Shown here: positions 26,602 to 34,858 of the stretch, piece after piece
Layout of the letters: each line of letters begins with the position of its first letter
Numbering within the stretch: position 1 is the stretch's first letter
Source: an uncultured Pseudorhodobacter sp.
GTDB taxonomy: Bacteria > Pseudomonadota > Alphaproteobacteria > Rhodobacterales > Rhodobacteraceae
Direction: 5' to 3'
Assembly (NCBI GenBank): GCA_945957495.1
Contig: CAMFLG010000003.1
Location: forward strand, 1 to 34,858
DNA length: 34,858 nucleotides
Translations under genes and position numbers: made by a program
Notes under the pieces: model-generated
What the model was told of the DNA's origin: nothing
The model's input: the letters and a program-made list of their open reading frames with translations, nothing else
Databases searched by the model: none

Positions 26602-27611
26602 CCGCCCAACACCCCCCGCTTCTAAGCGTTCGTAATCTGGTCAAGCGTTTTCCGGTCAAGGGTGGCTTGCTGATTGAACGCGATGTCGGACACGTCAATG
26701 CGGTGGCCGACGTGTCTTTTGATCTGGCCGCAGGCGAAACCCTCGGGCTGGTGGGGGAATCCGGTTGCGGCAAATCCACGCTGGGTCGCTGCCTGTTGCG
26801 CCTGATCGAACCCAGCAGCGGCCAGACCCTGTTTCACGGGCAGGATATCAACACGCTGCCCGCCCCGCAGATGCGCGCCCTGCGGCGCAAGATTCAGCTG
26901 GTGTTTCAAGACCCCTATGCCTCGCTTCACCCACGCATGACGGTGTCGCAGAACATTGCCGAACCCTTGCGTATCAGCGATCTGTCACTGGCCGATCGCA
27001 GCCGCAGGGTGGCAGAGATGCTGGATCTGGTGCAACTGAACCCCGAACACGGCACACGCTATCCGCATGCCCTGTCGGGCGGACAGCGCCAGCGCGTCGT
27101 GATCGCCCGCGCCCTTGCGCTGCGGCCCGAACTGCTGGTGCTGGACGAACCGGTTTCGGCGTTGGACGTGTCGGTGCAGGCTGGGGTGCTGAACCTGCTG
27201 AAAGACGTGCAGACAGAGCTTGGCACGGCCTTCCTGTTCATCGCGCATGATCTGTCGGTGGTGCAGCACATCAGCCAACGGGTCGCGGTGATGTATCTGG
27301 GCAAGATCGTTGAAATCGCGCCAAAACGGCTTTTGTATTCGGCGCCGCTGCATCCCTATACGCAGGCGCTGATGTCGGCGGTGCCTTTGGCCGATCCGCC
27401 GCGCGAAAGGGCGCGGGCGCGGCTGGTGCTGAAAGGCGATGTGCCCAGCCCGATCAACCCGCCGTCGGGCTGCCGTTTCCGAACGCGCTGCCCCATCGCC
27501 CAGCCCCGCTGCGCCGAGGAGGAGCCGGCGCTTACCATGGGCCCGGGCGGTCATGCGGTTGCCTGCCATTTTCCAAGCGCCCGCGAAACGGGCCTGGCCA
27601 TCAGCGCCTGA
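26598..27611 (+). CDS. ABC transporter ATP-binding protein (DppF/OppF-like)
   Basis: The second ATPase, 337 residues from the ATG at 26598 that overlaps the preceding stop. Walker [10 protein letters not shown], signature ALSGGQRQR, Walker [13 protein letters not shown] and switch FIAHDLSV are present, with the C-terminal [15 protein letters not shown] cysteine region. The gene closes the importer operon; the CoA transferase gene follows after 26 bp and may be co-transcribed. The longer open frame back to 26469 overlaps the partner ATPase and is not coding. Confidence 0.95.
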   Translation: MTAQHPPLLSVRNLVKRFPVKGGLLIERDVGHVNAVADVSFDLAAGETLGLVGESGCGKSTLGRCLLRLIEPSSGQTLFHGQDINTLPAPQMRALRRKIQLVFQDPYASLHPRMTVSQNIAEPLRISDLSLADRSRRVAEMLDLVQLNPEHGTRYPHALSGGQRQRVVIARALALRPELLVLDEPVSALDVSVQAGVLNLLKDVQTELGTAFLFIAHDLSVVQHISQRVAVMYLGKIVEIAPKRLLYSAPLHPYTQALMSAVPLADPPRERARARLVLKGDVPSPINPPSGCRFRTRCPIAQPRCAEEEPALTMGPGGHAVACHFPSARETGLAISA

Positions 27612-27637
27612 AGACGCGATCCGGGGAGGATTACGAA

Positions 27638-28882
27638 ATGCAGACTTTGCCACTGGAAGGCCTGAAAGTGCTGGACCTGACGCGGGTTCTGGCCGGGCCT
27701 TGGGCGACGATGAGCCTTTCCGACCTTGGCGCCGAGGTGTGGAAGATCGAAAACATCAAGGGCGGCGATGATACCCGCGCCTGGTCGGTGCCCAATTACA
27801 AGGGTGTCAGCACCTATTACCTCTGCGCCAACCGCGGCAAACACAGCATCGCGCTGGATCTGAAATCGCCCCAAGGCAAACAGATCATCCTGGATCTGGC
27901 CGCCAAGGCCGATGTTGTAGTCGAAAATTTTCGCGCCGGAACCGTTGATCGTCTGGGCATCGGCTATGAGGATCTGCGCAGGATCAATCCCGGGATCGTC
28001 TACTGTTCGATCTCTGGTTACGGCCAGACCGGGCCGGAACGCACTCGCCCCGGCTATGATTTCATCATGCAAGCCGAAAGCGGGCTGATGTCGATCACCG
28101 GGGCCACAGATGGCCCGCCGAACCGCCTGGGCGTGGCCTTTACCGATGTGGTGGCGGGGATGGTGGCGACGCAGTCGATCCTGTCGGCACTGTACCAGCG
28201 CCGCGCTACCGGTTTGGGTCAGTATATCGACGTGGCACTGCTCGACTCTACGCTCAACCTGTTGATCAATGTCGGGTCGGCCTATCTGAATGGCGGCACG
28301 GAAACCCGGCGCTACGGCAATGCCCATCCGACGGTTGTGCCCTATCAGTTGTTCCGCGCCAGTGACGGGGATTTTGCCTTGGCAGTCGGCAATGACCGCA
28401 TGTTCGCCGATTTCTGCAACCGGGTGATCTTGCAACCAGACCTTGCTGCCGATCCGCGTTTTGCCAACGCCTATCTGCGCGCCTTGCACCGGCAAGAGTT
28501 GCTGGATTTGCTGCAGGCCATTATTGTCACCCAAACGGCCAGCCACTGGATCGACGCTTGCCTTGCGGCCGAGGTGCCCGCCGGGCCGGTCAAGACCGTG
28601 GCCGAGGCTTTGCAGTCGCCGTCGGTGGTCGAACGGGGGGTCATCCAGACGCTTGATCACCCCGAACTTGGCCCAATCTCGCTGATCCGGCCCGCGCAGG
28701 GGTTGGCGGCCCAGCAGGGGCAAATCCCCAAACCGCCGCCGATGCTGGGTGAAGACACCCGCCATGTGCTGCGCAATGTTCTTGGGATGGACGATGAACA
28801 CATCAACGCGCTAGAGGCTGCGGGCGTCGTGGCCTCGCGCGCAACCGCACCGCCCCCCGGAAAAAAGGCGGTCTCTGCATGA
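27638..28882 (+). CDS. Family III CoA transferase (CaiB/BaiF type)
   Basis: A 414-residue class III acyl-CoA:carboxylate CoA transferase. The N-terminal [50 protein letters not shown] and [14 protein letters not shown] segments are standard, and the catalytic aspartate lies in AFTDVVAGM (Asp170). It would activate a carboxylic acid by moving CoA from a donor such as succinyl-CoA or acetyl-CoA. GGGGAGGA precedes the start. It lies between the importer operon and the beta-oxidation fusion, fitting CoA activation of the imported or transaminated acid before dehydrogenation. The substrate is unknown. Confidence 0.94.
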   Translation: MQTLPLEGLKVLDLTRVLAGPWATMSLSDLGAEVWKIENIKGGDDTRAWSVPNYKGVSTYYLCANRGKHSIALDLKSPQGKQIILDLAAKADVVVENFRAGTVDRLGIGYEDLRRINPGIVYCSISGYGQTGPERTRPGYDFIMQAESGLMSITGATDGPPNRLGVAFTDVVAGMVATQSILSALYQRRATGLGQYIDVALLDSTLNLLINVGSAYLNGGTETRRYGNAHPTVVPYQLFRASDGDFALAVGNDRMFADFCNRVILQPDLAADPRFANAYLRALHRQELLDLLQAIIVTQTASHWIDACLAAEVPAGPVKTVAEALQSPSVVERGVIQTLDHPELGPISLIRPAQGLAAQQGQIPKPPPMLGEDTRHVLRNVLGMDDEHINALEAAGVVASRATAPPPGKKAVSA

Positions 28883-28972
28883 TCGGCACCTGCCTCATGG
28901 CTGGCCTGCGCATCCCCTTCCGGCGGCGCGCCGACGCCATACCACTTGTCTTTGAACCTGTATGAGGGCCGC

Positions 28973-30919
28973 ATGCCTGTGACCTTGACCAAATCCGGCG
29001 CAATCGCGGTTGTCAGCATCGACAATCCGCCGGTCAACGCCCTGAATACCGCGATCCGTGCCCAACTGTTGGCGCTGGTCGAGGCGACAGAGGCCGACGC
29101 GGCGATTTCGGCCGTTGTTCTGATCGGGGCGGGAAAACTCTTCGTCGGCGGTGCCGACATCACCGAATTTGACCGACCGCCCGAACAGCCCGATCTGCCC
29201 AGCGTCATTGCGCGGATCGAGCGGGCGACAAAGCCATGGGTCGCCGCAATTCACGGTGCGGCGCTGGGCGGTGGGCTGGAACTGGCGCTGGTCTGTCACT
29301 ACCGCGTGGCGGCGCCGGGGGCCACGCTGGGCCTGCCAGAGGTGTCGCTGGGTTTCATCCCCGGCGCAGGCGGCACGCAACGCCTGCCGCGCCTGATCGG
29401 GCCAGAGGCGGCGATCCCCGTTGTGGCAGAGCGGCAGATGCTGCCCACCGATGCCGCGGCCCGTCTGGGGCTGCTGAACAGGGTGATCGAGGCAGATTTA
29501 CGCGCCGGGGCCGTGGCCTTTGCGTCAGAGGCTGCTGCCATACCGCTGCCCCAACCCTTGCCCGCGCAGCCGCTGGCCGACCCGGGCGCTGCGTTCTGGG
29601 ATGCCGCTCGCGCTCGCATCGACAAGGCGGCCAAAGGGCAGGCGGCCCCGCTTGCCGCACTGGAGGCTGTGCGGTTTGGCGTCGAAAACGGCGCGACCCT
29701 TGGTTTGCAACAGGAACGCGCCACCTTCCTGCATTTGCGCAGCACCGAGGAATCGCTTGCGCTGCGCCATCTGTTCTTTGCCGAACGCGCCGCCCCGCGC
29801 CCCGCCGATCTGCGCGGGGTCGAACCGGCGCCGCTGCGCCTTGTCGGGGTTGTCGGCGGTGGCACGATGGGCAGCGGCATTGCCGCCGCCCTGCGCAATG
29901 CGGGGCTACAGGTGATCCTGTCGGAACAGGATGCGGCGGCACTGGATCGTGGATTGGCGTCCGTTCACGGCCTCTTTGATGCCGCCGCCCGCCGGGGCCT
30001 GACATCCGCCGCAGAGGCAGCTGACCGCAAGGCCGGGGTCGCGGGGGTCGTGGGCTTGCAGGGCCTTGCCGCCTGCGATCTGGTGATCGAGGCGGTGTTT
30101 GAAGACCTTGTTGTAAAGCGCGCGGTTTTCGCCGGGTTGGCGGAAACGTGCCGCCCGGATGCGATCCTTGCCACCAACACCTCTTACATCGACCCGCGCC
30201 AGATTGCCGAAGGAATGGCTGGGCCAGACAGGTTCCTTGGCCTGCACTTCTTCAGCCCCGCGCAGGTGATGAAGCTGCTGGAGATCATCCCGATCCCCGA
30301 AACCTCTTCGCAAACCCGGGCCACCGGCTTTGATCTGGCGCGGCGCTTGAGCAAGATCCCGGTGCAATCGGGCATCTGTGAAGGCTTCATCGGCAACCGG
30401 CTGCTGAAACGCTATCGCGGCGCGGCAGAGGCGATGGTGGCGCAAGGCGTGGCCCCCGCCGCGATTGACGCCGCGATGCGCGGCTTTGGCTATCCGATGG
30501 GTCCGTTCGAGATGCAGGATATGGCGGGGCTGGACATCAGTTTCATGAACCGCGAGGCCGCGCGGGCAAAGGGCGAGGATGTGCCGGAAACCCCGGCAGA
30601 CCTGCTGGTGCGCTCCGGTCGCAAGGGCATCAAAACCGGCGGCGGCTGGTATGACTATGCCCCCGGCGACCGCAAGCCACAGCCTTCGGTTCAGGCGGCC
30701 CAGATCATCGCGCCGCTGGTGGCTGCGCCCTGTACCCTTGCCCCCGATGCCATTGTGGCGCGGCTTCTGGGGGTGATGGCCGCCGAAGGGCAGGCGATTC
30801 TGGCCGAAGGCATCGCCAATACGCCCGCCGCCATTGATCTGGTGCAGGTCCACGGTTACGGCTTTCCGCGCACCAAAGGCGGACCGATGTTTTACGCAAG
30901 CAGAAAGACCCCATCATGA
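28973..30919 (+). CDS. Bifunctional enoyl-CoA hydratase / 3-hydroxyacyl-CoA dehydrogenase
   Basis: A 648-residue beta-oxidation fusion. The crotonase domain (about 1-190) has [24 protein letters not shown] with Glu103 and [16 protein letters not shown] with Glu123, both catalytic acids present. The NAD-binding domain begins at about 290 with [16 protein letters not shown], followed by [28 protein letters not shown] and [13 protein letters not shown], then a C-terminal domain. This is the FadB/FadJ-like layout without a thiolase. The start at 28973 follows GAGGGCC; a TTG at 28946 is possible but poor. It overlaps the aldehyde dehydrogenase gene as ATGA. It would hydrate and oxidise the product of the acyl-CoA dehydrogenase. 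Confidence 0.94.
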   Translation: MPVTLTKSGAIAVVSIDNPPVNALNTAIRAQLLALVEATEADAAISAVVLIGAGKLFVGGADITEFDRPPEQPDLPSVIARIERATKPWVAAIHGAALGGGLELALVCHYRVAAPGATLGLPEVSLGFIPGAGGTQRLPRLIGPEAAIPVVAERQMLPTDAAARLGLLNRVIEADLRAGAVAFASEAAAIPLPQPLPAQPLADPGAAFWDAARARIDKAAKGQAAPLAALEAVRFGVENGATLGLQQERATFLHLRSTEESLALRHLFFAERAAPRPADLRGVEPAPLRLVGVVGGGTMGSGIAAALRNAGLQVILSEQDAAALDRGLASVHGLFDAAARRGLTSAAEAADRKAGVAGVVGLQGLAACDLVIEAVFEDLVVKRAVFAGLAETCRPDAILATNTSYIDPRQIAEGMAGPDRFLGLHFFSPAQVMKLLEIIPIPETSSQTRATGFDLARRLSKIPVQSGICEGFIGNRLLKRYRGAAEAMVAQGVAPAAIDAAMRGFGYPMGPFEMQDMAGLDISFMNREAARAKGEDVPETPADLLVRSGRKGIKTGGGWYDYAPGDRKPQPSVQAAQIIAPLVAAPCTLAPDAIVARLLGVMAAEGQAILAEGIANTPAAIDLVQVHGYGFPRTKGGPMFYASRKTPS

Positions 30920-32352
30920 TCGCATATCCCGACGTTTCCCTGTTCATCGACGGCGTCTGGCGCCCGGCTTCGGACAAGGGCGTGTTGCCCGTGTTCAACC
31001 CGGCAACCGCGACCCAGATGGCCACCGTTGCCCATGCCACCCGCGATGATCTGGACGCCGCCCTCGCCGCCGCCGCCAAGGGGTTTGAGATCTGGCGCAA
31101 GACCTCTGCCTATGACCGCGCCCGCCTGATGCGCAAGGCCGCCGAGATTCTGCGCAGCAGGGCCGATGACGTTGCCAGCCTGATGACCCGCGAAAACGGC
31201 AAGCCGCTGGTGCAGGCGCGCCTGGAAACGCTGGCCGGTGCCGATATCATCGACTGGTTCGCAGGCGAGGCGCAGCGCAGCTACGGTCAGGTGATCCCGT
31301 CGCGCGCGCCGGATGTGCTGCAGATCACGGTCAAGCTGCCGGTCGGCCCTGTTGCGGCCTTTACCCCGTGGAACTTTCCGATCAATCAGGTGGTGCGCAA
31401 ACTGTCGGCGGCGCTGGCGACCGGGTGTTCGATCATCGTCAAGGCACCCGAGGAAACGCCGGCCAGTCCGGCCGAACTGATCCGTGCTTTCGCCGATGCC
31501 GGGCTGCCCGCAGGCGTGGCGAACCTTGTGTTCGGCGTGCCGTCCGAGATTTCGGAATACCTGATCCCGCATCCGGTGATCCGCAAGATCAGCTTTACCG
31601 GGTCAACTCCGGTGGGCAAGCACCTGGCTGCGCTGGCGGGCCAGCATATGAAACGCGCCACGATGGAACTGGGCGGCCACGCGCCGGTGATCGTGGCAGG
31701 CGATGCCGACCTTGATCTTGCACTGACCACGATTGTTCCACACAAATTCCGCAATGCCGGGCAGGTCTGCGTCTCGCCAACGCGGTTTCTGGTTCAGGAG
31801 GGGCTTTTTGACGCCTTCTCCACACGCTTTGCCGAAATGGCCCGCGCGATCCGCGTCGGCAACGGTCTGGACCCGGAAACAGAGATGGGGCCGCTGGCCA
31901 ATTCCCGCCGGATTCCCGCGCTGGAAGCGTTGGTTGCCGATGCCGTGGATCAGGGCGCGCGTTTGTTGACGGGCGGGCGGCGGATCGGCAACGAAGGTTG
32001 GTTCTTTGAACCGACGGTTCTGGCCGACGTGCCTTTGTCGGCGCGGATCATGAACGAAGAACCCTTCGGCCCGGTCGCCGTGATCAACCCCTACACCGAT
32101 CTGGATGCCGCGATTGCCGAGGCCAACCGTCTGCCCTTCGCGCTGGCCGCCTATGCCTTCACCCGCAGCAGCGCCACCGCAACCCGGTTGGGGGCAGAGG
32201 TCGAGGCTGGGATGCTGTCGATCAACCATCTGGGTCTGGCTTTGCCCGAAGTGCCGTTCGGCGGCATGAAAGACTCCGGCCACGGCACCGAAGGCGGGTC
32301 CGAGGCGCTGGACAGCTATCTGGAAACCCGGTTTGTCACCCGCAAGGGGTAA
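30916..32352 (+). CDS. NAD(P)-dependent aldehyde dehydrogenase (succinate-semialdehyde dehydrogenase-like)
   Basis: A 478-residue member of the aldehyde dehydrogenase superfamily. [24 protein letters not shown], the base Glu251 in MELGGHAP and the nucleophile Cys285 in [10 protein letters not shown] are present, with EEPFGPV and the C-terminal [13 protein letters not shown]. The pattern is closest to GabD-type semialdehyde dehydrogenases. It overlaps the fusion gene by ATGA and is the last gene of the rightward catabolic run. It may oxidise the aldehyde made by one of the two aminotransferases; this is inference. Confidence 0.93.
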   Translation: MIAYPDVSLFIDGVWRPASDKGVLPVFNPATATQMATVAHATRDDLDAALAAAAKGFEIWRKTSAYDRARLMRKAAEILRSRADDVASLMTRENGKPLVQARLETLAGADIIDWFAGEAQRSYGQVIPSRAPDVLQITVKLPVGPVAAFTPWNFPINQVVRKLSAALATGCSIIVKAPEETPASPAELIRAFADAGLPAGVANLVFGVPSEISEYLIPHPVIRKISFTGSTPVGKHLAALAGQHMKRATMELGGHAPVIVAGDADLDLALTTIVPHKFRNAGQVCVSPTRFLVQEGLFDAFSTRFAEMARAIRVGNGLDPETEMGPLANSRRIPALEALVADAVDQGARLLTGGRRIGNEGWFFEPTVLADVPLSARIMNEEPFGPVAVINPYTDLDAAIAEANRLPFALAAYAFTRSSATATRLGAEVEAGMLSINHLGLALPEVPFGGMKDSGHGTEGGSEALDSYLETRFVTRKG

Positions 32353-32820
32353 GGTCCACACATCGGTTGAGACCGCGCCGCATTGAGGGATGATGACAGG
32401 GCTGTGGGGCGTGAACCGCCGCCCTGCTGGGCGGTGCGGGCTTGCAACCGGGTGGCCGTCGCGTTGCCAAGCGCGGCAAAGTTGAAGGGTTTGAACGGCT
32501 CCAGCCCGATCGTCGCCATCTTGGCATCCATTGCCGCGTCGTCCGCCGCGGGCGACGATCACGAGGGTGAAAAAGGCTTAGGCCTGCTAGTCCCGGGCCG
32601 GGACACATTGAAAAACCACGCCAATACAATGCGATGGGTTTTGCGTTAAGCTTTCAATAACCACGATTGGCTGAGGCCCTGCGCGCGGCAGGGACGTGGG
32701 CGCAAGCTTTGCAGGCTGGATGCAGGGCGGGTGCGTCATGGTGTCTGCGCCAGGTGCGAAAGCTGGACGCAAGGCGGGTAGGCGCCTACACTCATGTCAG
32801 CAAGGCTTGGGGGGATGGCG
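32353..32820. other. Intergenic stretch with an IS-end-like motif and palindromes
   Basis: About 470 bp between the aldehyde dehydrogenase and the lipase-like gene. No gene is recognised; small minus-strand frames at 32316-32531 and 32336-32629 have no identifiable domain. At 32595-32618 the motif GGGCCGGGACACATTG resembles one at 34611. A 6-bp hairpin (32677-32693) and the palindrome GTAGGC-GCCTAC (32778-32789) lie upstream of the lipase-like gene and could be regulatory. Confidence 0.45.
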
Positions 32821-34116
32821 ATGAAAAAGCGCGCATTGGCACTGTGTTCGGCAGCCGCACTGTTCTGGGGCGGAATGGCCCTGGCCGAGGTTGATGTGCC
32901 TCCCTTCTATCAGGCCGTGGGCCAGATGCAGCCCACGGGCAAGCTGGGCGAGGTGCTGGCCAAGGAAGCCGTGGCGACCGATGTTGCCGGGGCAGAGGCG
33001 TGGCGCATCGCCTTCGTCTCTTCTGACCTGAACGGCAAGCCGACGATTTCCACCGCACTGGTCGTGGCCCCGACGGGCGATGCCCCTGCCGAGGGACGGC
33101 CAATCCTGGTTTGGGCGCATGGCACCACCGGCACGGCGCAAAACTGCGGCCCCTCGCAGGTGCTGAACCCCGCGCAGGATCTGAACGAATACAACCTGAT
33201 CGGCGGCACGTCCTGGACCGATTTCGGCATTCCGGGCCTGACCGATGCGATCAAGGCCGGCTATGCGGTGATCGCGCCGGATTATCAGGGCCTGGGCGGC
33301 GGCGGCGTGCATCAATATGCCATTGCCGCGACGCAGGGCCGCGATGCCATCAACGCCGCCCGCGCGGTGGGGGCGATGGGGCTTTCGGGCGCGGGTAAAT
33401 CCGCCGCCGTCATTGGCTGGTCGCAGGGCGGTGGTGCAGTGCTGGCGGCGGCCAGCCAGCCCGACTATATCAACCAGCCCGGAACCGCCTTTGACGGCCT
33501 GTCCTTTGTCGGCTTCGGCGCGATGGCACCGCAGGATGTGGCCGTGCTGATCCCGCCTGCGGCCTTGACCGAGGACGGCGCCAATCAGCTTATTCCGGGG
33601 TTGGCCGCGCAGTTTTCCGACAGTGTTTTCAACTTCACCCATTACGCAATGAGCATGTGGGCGATGCCTGCGGCCTTCCCCGAGTTGAAGCTGACCGACA
33701 TCTTCACCGAAGAGGGCGCAAAGGCGGTGAACGAAGTGTTTTCCGACAAATGCATGCATGCCGGGGCCGATACCATCAGCTTCACTTATGGTGACGATTT
33801 CAAGACATTGTTGAATCCGCAGCCCAGCAATGCGCTGGCTTGGGTCAAAGGCCTGGTTGCGGCCAGCGTGGCACCGGTCAAGCCGGTGGCGCCTGTGGTG
33901 ATCTACTTTGGCAGCAAGGATGTCACGGTTGATCCGAAGATGGGCGAACTTTACCGCACGCAGATGTGCGGGCTGGGCGGCGATGTGACCCGCGTGCAAT
34001 TGGCGGGCGAACAGAACCACTTCACCACCCCGCCCAATGCCACGCCGCTGCTGATGCCGTGGATCGCCGACCGTTTCGCCGGCAAACCCGCGCCAGAGGG
34101 CTGTCAGGCCGATTGA
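32821..34116 (+). CDS. Secreted alpha/beta hydrolase, secretory lipase family-like
   Basis: A 431-residue exported hydrolase. MKKRALALCSAAALFWGGMALA is a Sec signal peptide cleaved after ALA at about residue 22. The oxyanion segment WAHGTTGTAQNCGPS, the nucleophile motif GWSQGGG (Ser201), an acidic residue in FGSKDVTVDP and histidine in GEQNHFTTPP make a full triad in the order expected of the secretory lipase (LIP) family. The start at 32821 has GGGGGGA six bases upstream; an ATG at 32815 is in frame but spaced worse. It stands alone, flanked by repeat and insertion-sequence debris, and probably cleaves an extracytoplasmic ester. Its relation to the catabolic locus is unclear. Confidence 0.85.
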   Translation: MKKRALALCSAAALFWGGMALAEVDVPPFYQAVGQMQPTGKLGEVLAKEAVATDVAGAEAWRIAFVSSDLNGKPTISTALVVAPTGDAPAEGRPILVWAHGTTGTAQNCGPSQVLNPAQDLNEYNLIGGTSWTDFGIPGLTDAIKAGYAVIAPDYQGLGGGGVHQYAIAATQGRDAINAARAVGAMGLSGAGKSAAVIGWSQGGGAVLAAASQPDYINQPGTAFDGLSFVGFGAMAPQDVAVLIPPAALTEDGANQLIPGLAAQFSDSVFNFTHYAMSMWAMPAAFPELKLTDIFTEEGAKAVNEVFSDKCMHAGADTISFTYGDDFKTLLNPQPSNALAWVKGLVAASVAPVKPVAPVVIYFGSKDVTVDPKMGELYRTQMCGLGGDVTRVQLAGEQNHFTTPPNATPLLMPWIADRFAGKPAPEGCQAD

Positions 34117-34199
34117 CCGGGACACCGGGATCGTCGCAGGTCCATTTCAGCGGGCAGCTGTGGGGGGCAGCAATTGGGTGGGACCGCTATTCGCGGGTC

Positions 34200-34269
34200 T
34201 CGGTAGGGTGCGTGATTTCACGCACCATGGCGACCCGATTAAGGTGCGTGAAATCACGCACCCTACCGA
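34200..34269. repeat. Nested inverted repeat element (27-bp perfect arms), REP/MITE-like
   Basis: Two perfect 27-bp arms (34200-34226 and 34243-34269) flank a 16-base centre. Each arm also contains its own near-complete palindrome, GGTGCGTGA-TT-TCACGCACC in the left arm. The whole can fold as one long hairpin or two short ones. It begins exactly where the IS110-type reading frame loses similarity, so it looks inserted into, or fused to, that fragment. The nested layout resembles paired REP elements (BIME). Confidence 0.8.
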
Positions 34270-34428
34270 TGTTGCGATGAAACTAGGCATCTCTCGTATC
34301 GCGTCCACCAGCAGTTCTTGGCTCTCTGCCGATTTCGCCAGTCGGAACCTCTGCTCGCCGGGAAAACAAAACCCGTCAAGCCAATTGCGGGACACATCTA
34401 TCCCAACCCAGGTCGCTGCTGTTATCAT
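34270..34428 (-). pseudogene. IS110 family transposase, N-terminal fragment
   Basis: The minus-strand frame from the ATG at 34428 begins MITAATWVGIDVSRNWLDGF, which matches the N-terminal RuvC-like start of IS110-family DEDD recombinases (typically GIDVSKxxLD with the first catalytic aspartate). Only 53 residues remain before the nested repeat breaks the similarity; the rest of the roughly 300-400-residue protein is missing from the window. It is a dead remnant. Confidence 0.7.
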
Positions 34429-34858
34429 GTCTCTCTCTCTTCCTTATGCTTCGCGGTCCCGCACAACGGGCCGCAGTCAACTGTTCGAGACGGTGAGGAG
34501 AGGCGGGATCAGCCTGCCAAAAAAACGTGGGCAGGCCACAAGATGTTCAGCGCTGTCTCCAATCCTGTCGCCGCTCCTGGCCGGGAGAGGTGACGGGGGT
34601 ATCTAGATTAGGGCCGAGACACATAAGGGAAAGCCACAGCCGATGAACCGGACCATGGCAGTCCTAGCAACGCCCAAAGCGGGCCTTCGCGTCGGTTTAA
34701 ACAGGCGGCTTCAAGGTCATACCGGCTGTCGCCCGCCAGACCATGTCGGGCGCCCCGATTTAACCGCTGGGCATCGCGGGCACAGGCACGGTGTTTCCCG
34801 GATCCTTCAAAGGATGACGCCGGATCGTTCAAGACCCGGCCTTGGCGCTTAGCTAGCC
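34429..34858. other. Right-edge stretch, probable mobile-element debris
   Basis: No convincing gene. The 5' side of the IS110 fragment includes a GCCTGCC/GGCAGGC hairpin (34512-34536) with an A-rich loop. At 34611-34636 the motif GGGCCGAGACACATAAGGG resembles 32595-32618 in the same orientation and may be an insertion-sequence end. Small open frames (34608-34832 minus, 34643-34852 plus) show no recognised domain. Confidence 0.4.

Noticed and set aside
28879-28965. A 28-codon frame overlapping the CoA transferase stop as ATGA
   Set aside because: It has no ribosome site of its own and no recognisable motif; chance overlap in a coding-like spacer is more likely.
32797-34125. Minus-strand open frame (442 residues) opposite the lipase-like gene
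   Set aside because: The plus strand carries signal peptide, ribosome site and a catalytic triad; the reverse frame has no recognisable family.

Overview
The window is GC-rich, densely packed bacterial DNA. Stop/start overlaps of the ATGA type, high third-position GC and the gene families present point to an alphaproteobacterium, most likely a member of the Rhodobacteraceae. That assignment is an inference from style and gene content, because no rRNA or marker gene lies here. No tRNA, rRNA or CRISPR array was seen.

Left edge (1-1864): the start of a truncated serine hydrolase, a histone-deacetylase-family amidohydrolase with a 17-bp perfect palindrome in its upstream region, and about 570 bp with no recognisable gene.

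Locus A (1865-12002) looks like a complete uptake and catabolism module for a sugar. A leftward operon encodes an L-fucose/L-arabinose-isomerase-family protein, a transketolase split into N- and C-terminal subunits, and an FGGY kinase. A divergent rightward operon encodes a ribose-type ABC transporter (binding protein, DUF2291 lipoprotein, double ATPase, permease) and a DeoR-family regulator. The order isomerase, kinase, transketolase fits aldose to ketose to ketose phosphate to two-carbon transfer. This is the logic described for D-apiose use through an apulose-4-phosphate transketolase, but the substrate is not proven. The isomerase gene carries a one-base frameshift near 6233.

Locus B (12078-32352) is a large catabolic locus on both strands. 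Leftward genes are an (R)-amine-transaminase-like class IV aminotransferase, a class III aminotransferase, a family 5 binding protein, a fused E1 alpha/beta 2-oxoacid dehydrogenase, an AcoC-like E2 with an alpha/beta hydrolase domain, and an IclR regulator. Rightward genes are an acyl-CoA dehydrogenase, a four-carbon-acid-sugar kinase, a class II aldolase, the four remaining parts of an oligopeptide-type ABC importer, a class III CoA transferase, an enoyl-CoA hydratase/3-hydroxyacyl-CoA dehydrogenase fusion and an aldehyde dehydrogenase. Two similar palindromes, between IclR and the permease and between E1 and the acyl-CoA dehydrogenase, look like IclR operators tying the locus together. A plausible reading is import of an amine- or amide-containing compound, transamination, oxidative CoA activation and beta-oxidation. 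The substrate is unknown.

Right edge (32353-34858): a secreted lipase-like hydrolase lies among mobile-element debris. This debris includes a 27-bp-arm nested inverted repeat that interrupts an IS110-family transposase fragment, and two IS-end-like direct repeats about 2 kb apart.
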